DNA of 64,000 nucleotides from Acholoe squamosa (lineage: Eukaryota; Annelida; Polychaeta; Phyllodocida; Polynoidae): contig OX439043.1 in the NCBI GenBank assembly GCA_949317995.1, forward strand, positions 63,586,822-63,650,821, given 5' to 3'. Positions 23,381 to 33,197 of the stretch are shown one piece after another (the first letter of the stretch is position 1; each line of letters begins with the position of its first letter). Under the pieces are notes generated by a model. The model saw only the letters and a program-made list of their open reading frames with translations, made no database searches and was not told the DNA's origin. Made by a program: the position numbers and the translations under genes.

Positions 23381-24727
23381 TGTCATACTAGTGATTGGCA
23401 TGATCAAGTTGTCATATGAGAAATATCATAAGACTAGTGGTATATAGTGTAAATACATCAGGCTCATATAAATAGTGTTATTTCCAGTTGTCACTGGTTT
23501 ATTCAGCTTTAGGCAACATGTAAGAAATATCAATCATACAGTAGTTAGTATGTAGGTAATTTGTACATACAGTAAACATACAGTAATTTATAAAGTACAA
23601 TGTTCAGTTCCACTCCACCTGTGAGGTAATAATAATACAATGTCCAGCATAGTTCTAGGTGGGTTCCCACACCTAGCTCCTGACCTGCTGCTTAGAGGAA
23701 TAATGTAATAATAAATAACTTTACCCTCTGGTGGAAGTCTTGAAGGAGATAGCCCCTGGCCACTAATGATAGAAACCAATGCCTGTCTAGCATAGTTTCA
23801 CCATAGTGCAGTGGTATAGCAGGTAGCAGGAGATGACTGGAGATGTTACCTCTAGAGCGGTTCTTGGTGATCTGTCCTCCTGGAGGTGCAGACAGGCTAT
23901 TTGTAGCAAATCTTGGAAAAGCACCTCCAGACTGACTGGAGCCAGCAGCATCTGCCTAACTCTACAATTGTTTGAGGGGAGTCTTTCAAGTGTCACAGGG
24001 GGACAAAGGACCCCCATGGGCGCCGCTGTGTCCCCCATTGTCTTGGTCGGTTCTGCAACTTCAGACCCTCATATCTCGATCGTTTATGCGTTTATAACCG
24101 CCATTTTGCGCATGCGCGGAGTTGAATATGCCAAGTTTATAATGCCCGTTGGATAGGCGCGTAACTCCCGCCGGTTTGTCTGTAGGGAACTCGGAGCTCC
24201 TTTCAGTCTCCATGGCATAACTTCCTTAATAATGGGAGTTCCGCCTTGATCTTGGGCTCATTTTGACCGTCTAATTATGGGCTTTCCATAAATGCTTTGA
24301 TATTTGACCTAGCTTGCTCAGGAGCGACGCTAGAGCGACCGGAAGGTTATGGCGTCGTGCTTATGTAACCCATTGTTCAGTCATTAGAGTGCTCAGACAC
24401 TCATGACGGCGTCAGCGGTGCTCAGGCACCCGTGACGGCCGGTTGCATTCACTTACAAGTTATTAATTTGTGCATTGAACCATGAGGTCGCACACTGAGA
24501 CCCTCATTTTTATTATATTGTGCAGTGAACCATTAGGTCGGAGCCTTTGATGTCAGAGAGAGTGTTTGTAAATGACCTGGCTGGTGTGCAGTGGGGCATG
24601 AACGCTCTTATACAAAGTTTGAGCGCTCTTATAGCTCTTAGAACCAACCTATGTATTAATTTCATAGATATCCTTTGATTAATACAAAATATGTTACGAT
24701 TTATGGAATAATAAAATGGTATATCAT
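23381..24727 (-). repeat. 3' LTR of the provirus
   Basis: Same length and sequence as the LTR at 38037-39383. It is preceded, in element orientation, by a purine-rich tract. Small open frames of 63-107 residues inside both LTRs are identical copies and have no support as genes. Confidence 0.93.
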
Positions 24728-24733
24728 AGAATA

Positions 24734-24746
24734 CTCCCTCTCCCCC
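24734..24746 (-). promoter_or_regulatory. Polypurine tract
   Basis: The minus strand reads GGGGGAGAGGGAG seven bases before the 3' LTR. This is the usual position for plus-strand DNA priming in LTR elements. Confidence 0.7.
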
Positions 24747-26350
24747 GAGAGAATGCGAAACTCCGTCATTTCGCCGAGGGAATGTACAATTTATACAATT
24801 TTTACCTTATTTTGGAGTTATATACTGTTTGTAAGAGGATTTGAAGTGATGGGGAGTGCTTCAAATGCAATTTTTGTGGTAGAGCTTTGTCAGTATAAAC
24901 AATTTTCTCCTGGGTATAAGTACATTTCCGAGTTTCTATATCTTACCATACCTGAGCTTATTTGCTTATGTAACATCAATTTTGGGTACAGTTTTCCATT
25001 TTTATGTACAACATACAATTTGGCAAATAGTGTGCCATTTTGGCATTCAATGTTCAATTTAGCGTGCAAATTGAACATAAATGACAATTTTTAGTGTGCA
25101 AATTTACAATTTCGCGTGTAATTGCGTTCAATTGACAATTTCAGTATGCAAATATATAATTTTTGCGTGCATTTGGCAATTTAAGTGTGCAAATATATAA
25201 TTTTCGCGTATATTTGGCAATTTTAGTGTGCAAATATATAATTTCGCGTACATTTGGCAATTTTAGTGTGCAAATATATAATTTCGCGTGCATTTGGCAA
25301 TTTTAGTATGCAAATATATAGTTTCGCGTGTATTTGGCAATTTTTGGTGTACAAATATATAATTTTTGCGTACATTTGACAGTTTTAGTATGCCAATATA
25401 TAATTCTGCGTTCAATTGATAGTTTCTGTATGTACATATATAATTTTGCATACAGCTTGGATACACATAGAAATGTTGATTTTCTAAAAATCTGACTTCA
25501 GTGTATGAATTGGGTACAGACATACAGTATAATGTGCAACATACAATTCAAATGTAAATTGGATACAACTTACAATCTAGTGTGCAAACATACAATTTTT
25601 GTGTGCAAATTGGGTACAAGCGTACAATCTGGTGTGCAAACATACAATTTTAGTGTGCAAATTGGGTACAAGCGTACAATCTGGTGTGCAAACATATAAT
25701 TTTAGTGTGCAAATTGGGTACAAGCGTACAATCTGGTGTGCAAACATACAATTTTAGTGTGCAAATTGGGTACAAACGTACAATCTAGTTTACACTATAC
25801 AATTTTTGGGATTTGAGACAAATTTTTCCGAGGGCCGGAAAAACAAAGTACTTTATGTACAATAGGCTTGTTTGTCTCTGAGTTACTCATTGATTTTGCT
25901 ATATGGGTGTATTAATTGGCAATTTCGGCAGTGGGCCGCTGCTTAATTGACTTTTCCCTAGCCTTCTTGAGTATGTGTCCCTGGAAGAGATTATTTGGTG
26001 AGTATCTTAAGTAAACATGTTTTATGTCAACCATTTTCTCAACAATTTTTTTTTTTTTTTTTTTCATTCATTTTTCCAACAATTTTCTTGGGTACCTAAA
26101 GTGTGTTACTTTAAGTAAACCTTGGTATAGTATACAAGTGCTAGTGGGTACAAAAACTTGTTTTAGTTATCTACCTGCATTCATGTATATTAATGTTAGA
26201 TTTGTACAATTTACAATTTGTAATTTGCAATTTCGCAATTCTGCGCGTACATGCGCGCATTAATCATCGACTTTGTGAGAATACCATAGATTTTCATATT
26301 ATACATCAACAAGTGGCTGTGTATTTTTTTTTTCTAATACTTTGATAATT
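24747..26350. repeat. AT-rich tandem arrays between env side and 3' LTR
   Basis: From about 25100 to 25400 a 40-bp unit (GTGCAAATATATAATTTCGC followed by GTACATTTGGCAATTTTA) repeats about six times with decay. From about 25560 to 25790 a related 52-bp unit (ATTGGGTACAAGCGTACAAT) repeats about four times. The rest is AT-rich with one T tract at 26047-26063. It contains no supported gene and is part of the provirus. Confidence 0.8.
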
Positions 26351-26581
26351 TCATTGACAGTGGAGGTGTGTCAGGAGTGAGATGTGAGTCTCCCCCTGGT
26401 GTGCTCATGCAGTGGTGGCACTTGAGGTGTTAGGTGCCAGATTCTGGCATGTGTCTGTGGCAGTGCCTAGCTTGGTGTCAGTGGACAGTTCAGGGTGGGG
26501 GGGTGTGTGTGTGTCCATTTAAGGAGTGTGTGGCTGGTATTGGAGTATCAGTTCCTCTCTGGAAATCACTGCTGTAGTACC

Positions 26582-27061
26582 ATGGCCCATCTACAAGCTC
26601 TCTTTGCTTTGCCTGTCCCCCAGGTGATGGAGGTGGGGAGTCCAGTTAGGGCCCTGGTTGAGTCTAACCAGACCATCCATTATGGGTACATAGTGAGGAA
26701 TTTCAAGGAGATCATTGAGCATGGTGATGTGATGGTCTGTAATTACTCCTGCCACTATTTCTTAGGCTCAGCCTTGCGTCGGGGGGCCACTGTGGCCCTT
26801 CTGACTAGGGCCTTGGGTAATATGGGTTTCTGGCCCATGGACTATAACTTAGGGCCGCGGGAGCGAGTGCTATGGGATTATCTGTTGGCGGCGTCCCTCC
26901 TCGATCTTGCGGCATCCGGGGATCCATCCACGGCTGCCGAGTATGGACTGGGGATGCTGGAGGCCCGGCTCGTTGAGTGGGAGCAGGATCACGGCCATAT
27001 GTATGGCTCGGACTCGGACTCGGACTCTCCCATTGATGTTGAACCCGAGGATCTGTGGTAG
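26582..27061 (+). CDS. Antisense 159-residue unknown protein inside the provirus
   Basis: This is the only sizeable frame of the element on the plus strand, opposite to gag-pol-env, and it lies between env (ends 27211) and the 3' LTR. It starts ATGGCCCATCTAC and is more GC-rich than its surroundings. The composition is that of a folded protein: hydrophobic helices around RRGATVALLTRALGNMG and RVLWDYLLAASLLDLA, two closely spaced Cys, and an acidic SD-repeat tail ending DVEPEDLW. The frame is open upstream to 26495 without another ATG. I do not recognise the family. The minus-strand frame over it is Pro/Ser low complexity and probably a shadow. By position it recalls antisense genes of some retroviruses, but no homology is claimed. 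Confidence 0.55.
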   Translation: MAHLQALFALPVPQVMEVGSPVRALVESNQTIHYGYIVRNFKEIIEHGDVMVCNYSCHYFLGSALRRGATVALLTRALGNMGFWPMDYNLGPRERVLWDYLLAASLLDLAASGDPSTAAEYGLGMLEARLVEWEQDHGHMYGSDSDSDSPIDVEPEDLW

Positions 27062-27210
27062 GATCCCGACTGACTGAAACCTGGGGTGTAAAAACCCGCC
27101 ATCCCAAAGGCCCTTTTCAGGGCCGGCAAATTGTCCGAAAAGTTCTGAATACTGTCTCTGATGTGTTGTCTCCTGGTGGTGGACTGGGGGCAGCCTAGGC
27201 TGTGGGCAGT

Positions 27211-29835
27211 CTAGGCTGTTTCCACAGTCACCGGGGAGGGCTGGTGGTTTAGAAAATTAGCAATAGTCTGCATGTTTGACCTTGCGGTCTCCTCCTGTTG
27301 TTCGTCAATAATTATATCTGTTGTATTTTCCAGTGCTGTCATGGTCACCGGGCTGGTGCCACAATCATTCTGGAGAAGCATGGAGTAGTACAGTCCTTTG
27401 TTTTTAAGGGCTGGTATAGTACTGAACCTAGTGCGCCAAGGTAGGTGTATCACCTGAGGGAGGTGATAAGCAAATTCTCCTCTCTGTGTTGTTATAACTG
27501 CTGGTCCATTCCAGGTAAATATAGCCTTAGGTAGTGGGAAGGTTTTAACCACTATATCCTTATAGGTAGGGGCAGCTGCTGACTTAATCTCATCAAATTC
27601 ATGTGGTATTGGCCTCAAGGGTAGCGCGAAGTTTGAGTCTCCACAATATATTTTAAAATATATTGTGGGGTTTGTGCGCTTGGCCACATTTTTCTTCCCA
27701 CAGTGTGTCTGTGCAAATTTCTTAAGGTACTTCATTATTCTGTAGGCTGAGTAGATGGTCAGGGTGAATAATATAGCAATTATCAGGGTGTGAGTTTCCT
27801 GAATCGTGAGGAAAGGGGTGTGAGTTTCCTCTGTAGGGGTTAATTTGGTAGGATTCTTATCTGGGAGCAATTTGTGTAGGGGCAGCTCGGTGACTAGTCT
27901 GAAGGCTTTGGCTGTAGGCAGGTAGGCTACAGTCCCTCCTAGTCTGTATAATTTAAGTAGTATGTATACTATAAAAATGTGAGCTGATATCCCTAGGATG
28001 AGTGCTAAGCTTTGGAAGATTGGATGCTCTGTAACTCGACGTAGGTATGATTCCTCGTAGCGCGTTTCCATTTCCTTATTAAGGTTGGAGGCATCTTTTA
28101 ATACTGTTTTGGCAAAGGGCTCTAAATTTAGTTGAGTAATATCGTCCATGATTGGATTTTCCTGTAGTTTTTCTAAGGTTCTAGAAAGGTTTACTACTGG
28201 GAAATTTGGAAGATTCTCTCTTTCATCTGGTTTGGTTTCAGAAATTTTGTTAAGTGCTGCCATGAATGGTAAATTAATTGTCTTGAGAATGTAATGAAAT
28301 GATAAGGTTGAGTTACAGGGCAACCTTGTGTTTGGAAGAGAAAATTCTCCTACACTGATCGTGCACCCACAGGGTACACCTATGATTGAGTAGGACTGGG
28401 CTTTTCGAGTTTCAGACGTTTTACCATGGCAGTTGATAAAGTAATGGGGTTCATTAGTAGTGACCAGATACTCATCTTCAGAAATGGAAATAGCATGGGT
28501 GGTAGGTGCTTGCAGTGGTGAAACTGTAAACTTGCAATGTTCCTTAATCTGTTGAGCCTGGTTAGTAAAAATGGCTACAGGGCATGTAGGCCTGTGTTTA
28601 TAGATTCTACCATTTACATCTCTGCATACCTTTACTGTAGTACCTTCACATGCCTGCATATCTGCTGAGTCCAATTCGATAAATAATGATTCATCGTAAG
28701 ATACTGCTAGAAACTCAGTCGTGGTTTGTAATTTGGTGACTCCTCTGGTGGGGGTCTCCTGTGTGTCTATAGGCATGGGTGATGTAATCATTTGGTACAG
28801 TTTGAAGGTTGAGGTGGTAGATTGAATTATAATGTCCAGATGAATATATATATGGTGAGCTGAGTAAGTGTATGAGGTCAGCTTCTGTGAATAATAGAAA
28901 TCTAAGTCATTAATTGCGACTTGTGCTCCAGGGTGTGTGATCCTAAGTTTGTTATTAATGTCAATTAAGTATCTAGCAAGGTCTGAGGGTGGTACTATAT
29001 CAGGGGTTAGGATTCCTGATGATAGCATCCTCAGGGCTGCATTTGTCCTTTGCAGTGATTGAACTGTATTCATTCTTGCTGCTATGATAATTAGTGCATC
29101 ATTTAATACTTGCATTTTCTCCCTTTGAGTTTTCTCGTGCCTTGAATATGAGTCAAGTGACCTGGACATGTTAGAGGTCCACAGGTTGACGGTGTCACCT
29201 ATGGTGTTGATTGTGCTGTCCAGTACCTTCTTATCTTGGATGTATGCTTTAACAAACTTATCTTGTCTGTCTGTGATCTTTTCAATGAGACTAGCTGCTT
29301 CCTGATCTTGTTTAGCAAATTTTCTTAGTATTTCATCTATGTTCTTGAGCTGTCCCATTACTTGGTTTACATCTTCTACTGTGGCTAGACCTAGCACACC
29401 GCGAAACAGGGGTGCTAGAAAACCCAGTATGGCCTCTCTTTTGGCCTTGTCCAATGTGTTTATGGGGTTGGATAGGAACAATTTGATGGAGGCTAGTGTT
29501 TCATTTATCTCCTTGTCTGCAATTTCCAGCAAGGTGTCTAGCTCCTTAGCTTGTTGGATAATTTGGCCAGAGGTATGATCTTGTAGAGTAGGAGTGGTCA
29601 AATGGAGTATTCTATCCCTTATGGATCCTTGGGTAACGGGTGCCCGAGGTATCTTGTAGGGGATAGCTAACAATAGTGTTGTGGTTGTATGTCCATTGAC
29701 CAATGGTTGAGGGCTAGGTTTGAATACTACTCCTATGTTTTGTCTCACCACAGGTGTATAACCTGCAGTAAGTGGTTCTATAGTATATAATAACAGCATA
29801 GTTAGCAGTATGGGTGAAACTCTCAGTCTCCCCAT
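27211..29835 (-). CDS. env: Envelope glycoprotein, F-type-like (errantivirus Env)
   Basis: An intact 874-residue frame. ATG at 29835 is followed by a basic then hydrophobic signal peptide (about residues 1-25). A hydrophobic, Gly/Phe-containing segment at about 135-150, followed by an acidic D-rich turn and a long helical region, resembles the fusion-peptide area of baculovirus F and gypsy Env proteins. A Cys-rich middle part and N-glycosylation sequons follow. One transmembrane helix is at about 605-630. A second hydrophobic segment is at about 680-700, and then a tail of roughly 170 residues, long for this class. The role would be membrane fusion for cell entry. The F-type assignment is by pattern only. 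The frame shows no stop or shift. Confidence 0.8.
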   Translation of the reverse strand: MGRLRVSPILLTMLLLYTIEPLTAGYTPVVRQNIGVVFKPSPQPLVNGHTTTTLLLAIPYKIPRAPVTQGSIRDRILHLTTPTLQDHTSGQIIQQAKELDTLLEIADKEINETLASIKLFLSNPINTLDKAKREAILGFLAPLFRGVLGLATVEDVNQVMGQLKNIDEILRKFAKQDQEAASLIEKITDRQDKFVKAYIQDKKVLDSTINTIGDTVNLWTSNMSRSLDSYSRHEKTQREKMQVLNDALIIIAARMNTVQSLQRTNAALRMLSSGILTPDIVPPSDLARYLIDINNKLRITHPGAQVAINDLDFYYSQKLTSYTYSAHHIYIHLDIIIQSTTSTFKLYQMITSPMPIDTQETPTRGVTKLQTTTEFLAVSYDESLFIELDSADMQACEGTTVKVCRDVNGRIYKHRPTCPVAIFTNQAQQIKEHCKFTVSPLQAPTTHAISISEDEYLVTTNEPHYFINCHGKTSETRKAQSYSIIGVPCGCTISVGEFSLPNTRLPCNSTLSFHYILKTINLPFMAALNKISETKPDERENLPNFPVVNLSRTLEKLQENPIMDDITQLNLEPFAKTVLKDASNLNKEMETRYEESYLRRVTEHPIFQSLALILGISAHIFIVYILLKLYRLGGTVAYLPTAKAFRLVTELPLHKLLPDKNPTKLTPTEETHTPFLTIQETHTLIIAILFTLTIYSAYRIMKYLKKFAQTHCGKKNVAKRTNPTIYFKIYCGDSNFALPLRPIPHEFDEIKSAAAPTYKDIVVKTFPLPKAIFTWNGPAVITTQRGEFAYHLPQVIHLPWRTRFSTIPALKNKGLYYSMLLQNDCGTSPVTMTALENTTDIIIDEQQEETARSNMQTIANFLNHQPSPVTVETA

Positions 29836-30665
29836 GGTGCTTGTGTAAAGCAAGTTTGCTGTTTAAAGTCTTGTCAAATTTGTAGTGATTTGGTGCTGGT
29901 AAAGTCTAAGTGTATGGTGTAACACTTTAAATGAAGTGGTTCAAACTGTACCTTTGCAAGATTGAGCTGTCTTGGCAATATGTCCGGTGAGTCTATAGAG
30001 ATTGACCAGTAAATGGTAAGGTCAGGTTGAAGGTGAAGTAGGTGTGTTCTTTATCCTAGTGCAGTCTCTCCTAATGGAGAAGTGGGCTGGCTAATTCCCA
30101 AGTGGGGTCCTGTAGACTTGTGTTCCAGACTGCAGCTGGATGAAGACTGATGGTGGGCTATGGTCCACAGTGCTTCTTATGTAGCCTACCCTACCCACAT
30201 CCATTGTGGGCCTGGTATTGTTTCTCTGGAGCAGGTGCACCTAATCTCCAGTGTCTGCTACTGTGGGGGTCTATTGTGTAATCTGTGTACTGGTAATTAG
30301 CTCCTCCTGTCCTCCAGGACAGCCATTCATGACCGTCTAGACAGTTGTCTGAGGGTAGCTTATAAGGTCAATTGATCTCTATAGACTGCTGTGTTGGCAT
30401 AGCGCGCTCTTTCATGTGGGGATTAGGCTTTAGACACTCCATTGTGTTACCCTTACTCTTCTTAGACTTCATGTCTGCTTTACTTGGGGGGTCCCAGTCT
30501 TTGACCCTTTCAGAGGCAATAACCTACTGATATATTTACAAATTTGATTGGCTTTATATACATATAAGTAATTCATTATCGGTCACACATGTCTTATGTG
30601 TGGATGAAGAGAATTTGTAATATATCTTGAAAATCTTATGTTCTTTTGGTATCTCAATCTTGTTT
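29836..30665 (-). other. pol-env spacer of the provirus
   Basis: About 830 bp with no supported frame on either strand. It may hold the splice acceptor for an env transcript, but I could not choose one. Confidence 0.5.
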
Positions 30666-33197
30666 CTAATTTCTTGAAACTGCACCACACCTAGATGTCT
30701 TTCTTAGTATGTGATGTGCAGGCCTAGGCTTGATAGGGCCTATGCCTGTGGTTTCTCTTGTAAGGGTGATATCATTTTTGTTCCTTACAATTTTGCTGTA
30801 GTATTTGGCCTCATGTGGAATAAGCCTGTGTGCAAATTCATTGTTTCTGACAGCCATAACCTTTTTCAGTCTGTCTATGTGCACTGGTCTGGCCACCAAT
30901 AGATTGGTGTCCAAGTTTTTGAGTTTGGCACTTGTCAAACTAGGTCTATCTACTACAACATATGGTCCCATAAAAAGGGGTTGAAGTTTCTTACACTCTG
31001 TGTTGGTCAGGATTCTTGGTATGTTAAGGTACACCATGTCGGTGACCTTGATTTCCTGTGGTGTAAGTTTCTTATCATATCTATCCTTCCTTTCCTTTTG
31101 TAGCTTGGCGACCCTTTCTATAGCTTTCCTCCTAGAGGTATCTTGATTTGTTATCATGTTAGCTACATGGTCTGCTACTGTGGATATGTCTTCCTGTATT
31201 CCCAGCCCTAAGTCCATTGGGGTGGCTGGGTTTCTTCCATGGAGTAGGAAGAAAGGGGTGAATCCTGTGGTTTGGGATTCAGTGTTGTTTAATGTAAAGG
31301 TTATGGGTTCAATAAATGAATCCCAATTGTTTTGGTGCTTTGAGCAGAATGCTCTGAGCGCTGTGCCTATGCTAGCATTGAATCTCTCTACAAGCCCATT
31401 TGATTGTGGCCTGTATGGTGAGGAGAATTTATGTTTGATCTTGAGGTGTTTAGTTAACTTTGTGAACTTTGCACCTGTATAACATGACCCATTGTCTGTT
31501 TGAAGAGTGGCTGGTGTTCCATGATGACAAATTATATTCTTGTAGAACTCTGCTGCTGTTGTCTCAGCTTTTAAGTCAGTAGTAGCCCAAGCTGTTGCAT
31601 ATCTGGTAGCATAATCTATGCAGACTTGTATATGTTTGTTTCCCCTGGCAGTTGTGGGAAGTGGTCCCACCGCGTCTAGGTTTAGGAACTTCATTGGTGA
31701 AGTCATGTACTCTCTCACTGTCATTGGTGTTTTGTGTGAGTGCACTTGCCTTTTTGCTGTGAGGCATGTGTGGCAGGTGGAAACATATTTTGTTGTGTCT
31801 GCTAGCATAGACTTCCAATATACCCTAGGTCGGAGTGCTGACAGCATCCTACTTGAACCAAGATGGCCGCCAGTAGGTGAGTCATGGAAATACTGTAGTG
31901 TACTTGTTACCCATTGCTGTGGTATAACAATTTGAAGTGGTACAGTATTGGTTTTTCTCCAATTTATGGGGCATATATGGACTAATGTACCATTTACCAA
32001 GGTGTATGTCTGGCCTTGGTTGATGATTCTATTTCCTTGTGCTTTTGGTGCAGGCAAGGTCCCATCCTCGAGATACTGTATGAGGGGCAATAGGTCCTTG
32101 TCTTTCCTTTGTTCCAAGCCAAGGTTTGTACCTGAGATGGATGTGTCGGGAATCTGATCCAGTAGTTGATTTATATCTAGCACATGTTGTTTTATTCTGT
32201 CTCTTTCTTTTTCTTTTTCATCGACTATTGGCCTATCTTGTGCCTTTTGTTGGGGTGTGTCACTCTTGTTTTGGTGTGTAGGCTCCTTTGGAGGGCCTAT
32301 TCTCACCTTGGTGGGAGTGGCAACCCTTTTCTTTAAAGGCACAATTTGCTTTTTGTCATTCTTCTTTGTCTCAGAGTTCTTTGACTTAGTAGATGCAGTG
32401 TCTTTTGTGACATTTTTCCTGGCAGGTGGGGTTTTGGTAGGTTTGTTTCCTGTGACCTTTTTCTCATGTAGAATAGTTTGTGATTGTGTGGGGGGTTTTG
32501 GTGTGCCCTCCTGAATCATTTCTCTAGTCTTTGAGCGTGTGGTCATAGGACACAAATGGTTTGATGTTTCCTCTCCCTGCATTGATTCAAAGAATCTGAC
32601 TGATTTGGAAGTTGCTTGAGTAATAGCATATATTGTGTCTTCTGAATCTTCATCGTCTGAGTCAGGTGGGGTGAAGGGTGGCTCCTTTGGAGTTGCCTTC
32701 AGCATCTGATTGAGTGATGAGAATTCAATAGGCTCGAAGTCATTATCTGGAAAGAGTTGTGAGTATTCTCTCTCACAGTGGCAAAACACATAGTGTGTAG
32801 ATTGCTTCAAGATACCCCTAATGGGTGTCTCTGGCCTTTCAATGGTGTTGGGTGGATCATCCCTTTTGAATGGTACTTTCTTTGTTACTTTTGCAAACTT
32901 GGTTCTACTGGCTGCTCTAACTCTCCTTGGTGGGGGTGGAGGGTTAGTCATGGGTCCAGAATCTGGGTATTCTCTTCTAGACATAGCATCTGGTGGTATG
33001 TTATCATCACCTTTCACATGTTGGATGGTGAATGAAAATTGTTGTATGTCTAGAGCCCATCTGGCCCATCTATGTGTGAGTCCTGTATTGGTTAATAGTG
33101 GGATTAGGGCTGCATGGTCTGTGTATAATTGGAAGTGTCTAGTCTCTAGATAGTGTCTGAAGTGTAATACTCCATACACTACTCCCAGTAGTTCTCT
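30666..33197 (-). CDS. pol: Pol C-terminal part: RNase H end, long linker, integrase
   Basis: Same frame as the upstream pol part, separated from it only by the stop codon at 33198-33200. It completes RNase H (LYTDHAALIPLL, then HVKGDDNIPPDAMSRRE). A linker of about 260 residues, rich in Pro, Lys, Thr and acidic residues, follows. Then comes integrase with an HHCC zinc domain (about 31740-31880) and the DDE core: Asp in LDAVGP (about 31675), Asp in QTDNGSCYTG (about 31495) and Glu in NGLVERFN (about 31390). The C-terminal part keeps a VYLNIPRIL..GPYVVVDRPS-type segment. The linker is unusually long. Without readthrough this half would not be made. Confidence 0.9.
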   Translation of the reverse strand, partial: RELLGVVYGVLHFRHYLETRHFQLYTDHAALIPLLTNTGLTHRWARWALDIQQFSFTIQHVKGDDNIPPDAMSRREYPDSGPMTNPPPPPRRVRAASRTKFAKVTKKVPFKRDDPPNTIERPETPIRGILKQSTHYVFCHCEREYSQLFPDNDFEPIEFSSLNQMLKATPKEPPFTPPDSDDEDSEDTIYAITQATSKSVRFFESMQGEETSNHLCPMTTRSKTREMIQEGTPKPPTQSQTILHEKKVTGNKPTKTPPARKNVTKDTASTKSKNSETKKNDKKQIVPLKKRVATPTKVRIGPPKEPTHQNKSDTPQQKAQDRPIVDEKEKERDRIKQHVLDINQLLDQIPDTSISGTNLGLEQRKDKDLLPLIQYLEDGTLPAPKAQGNRIINQGQTYTLVNGTLVHICPINWRKTNTVPLQIVIPQQWVTSTLQYFHDSPTGGHLGSSRMLSALRPRVYWKSMLADTTKYVSTCHTCLTAKRQVHSHKTPMTVREYMTSPMKFLNLDAVGPLPTTARGNKHIQVCIDYATRYATAWATTDLKAETTAAEFYKNIICHHGTPATLQTDNGSCYTGAKFTKLTKHLKIKHKFSSPYRPQSNGLVERFNASIGTALRAFCSKHQNNWDSFIEPITFTLNNTESQTTGFTPFFLLHGRNPATPMDLGLGIQEDISTVADHVANMITNQDTSRRKAIERVAKLQKERKDRYDKKLTPQEIKVTDMVYLNIPRILTNTECKKLQPLFMGPYVVVDRPSLTSAKLKNLDTNLLVARPVHIDRLKKVMAVRNNEFAHRLIPHEAKYYSKIVRNKNDITLTRETTGIGPIKPRPAHHILRKTSRCGAVSRN

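Noticed and set aside
23588-24156. Small frames inside both LTRs
   Set aside because: Duplicated only because the LTRs are duplicated; no domain, and LTRs are normally non-coding.
26805-27107. Pro/Ser-rich minus-strand frame in the provirus
   Set aside because: Low complexity and opposite the better plus-strand frame; probably a shadow, although the choice of strand is not certain.
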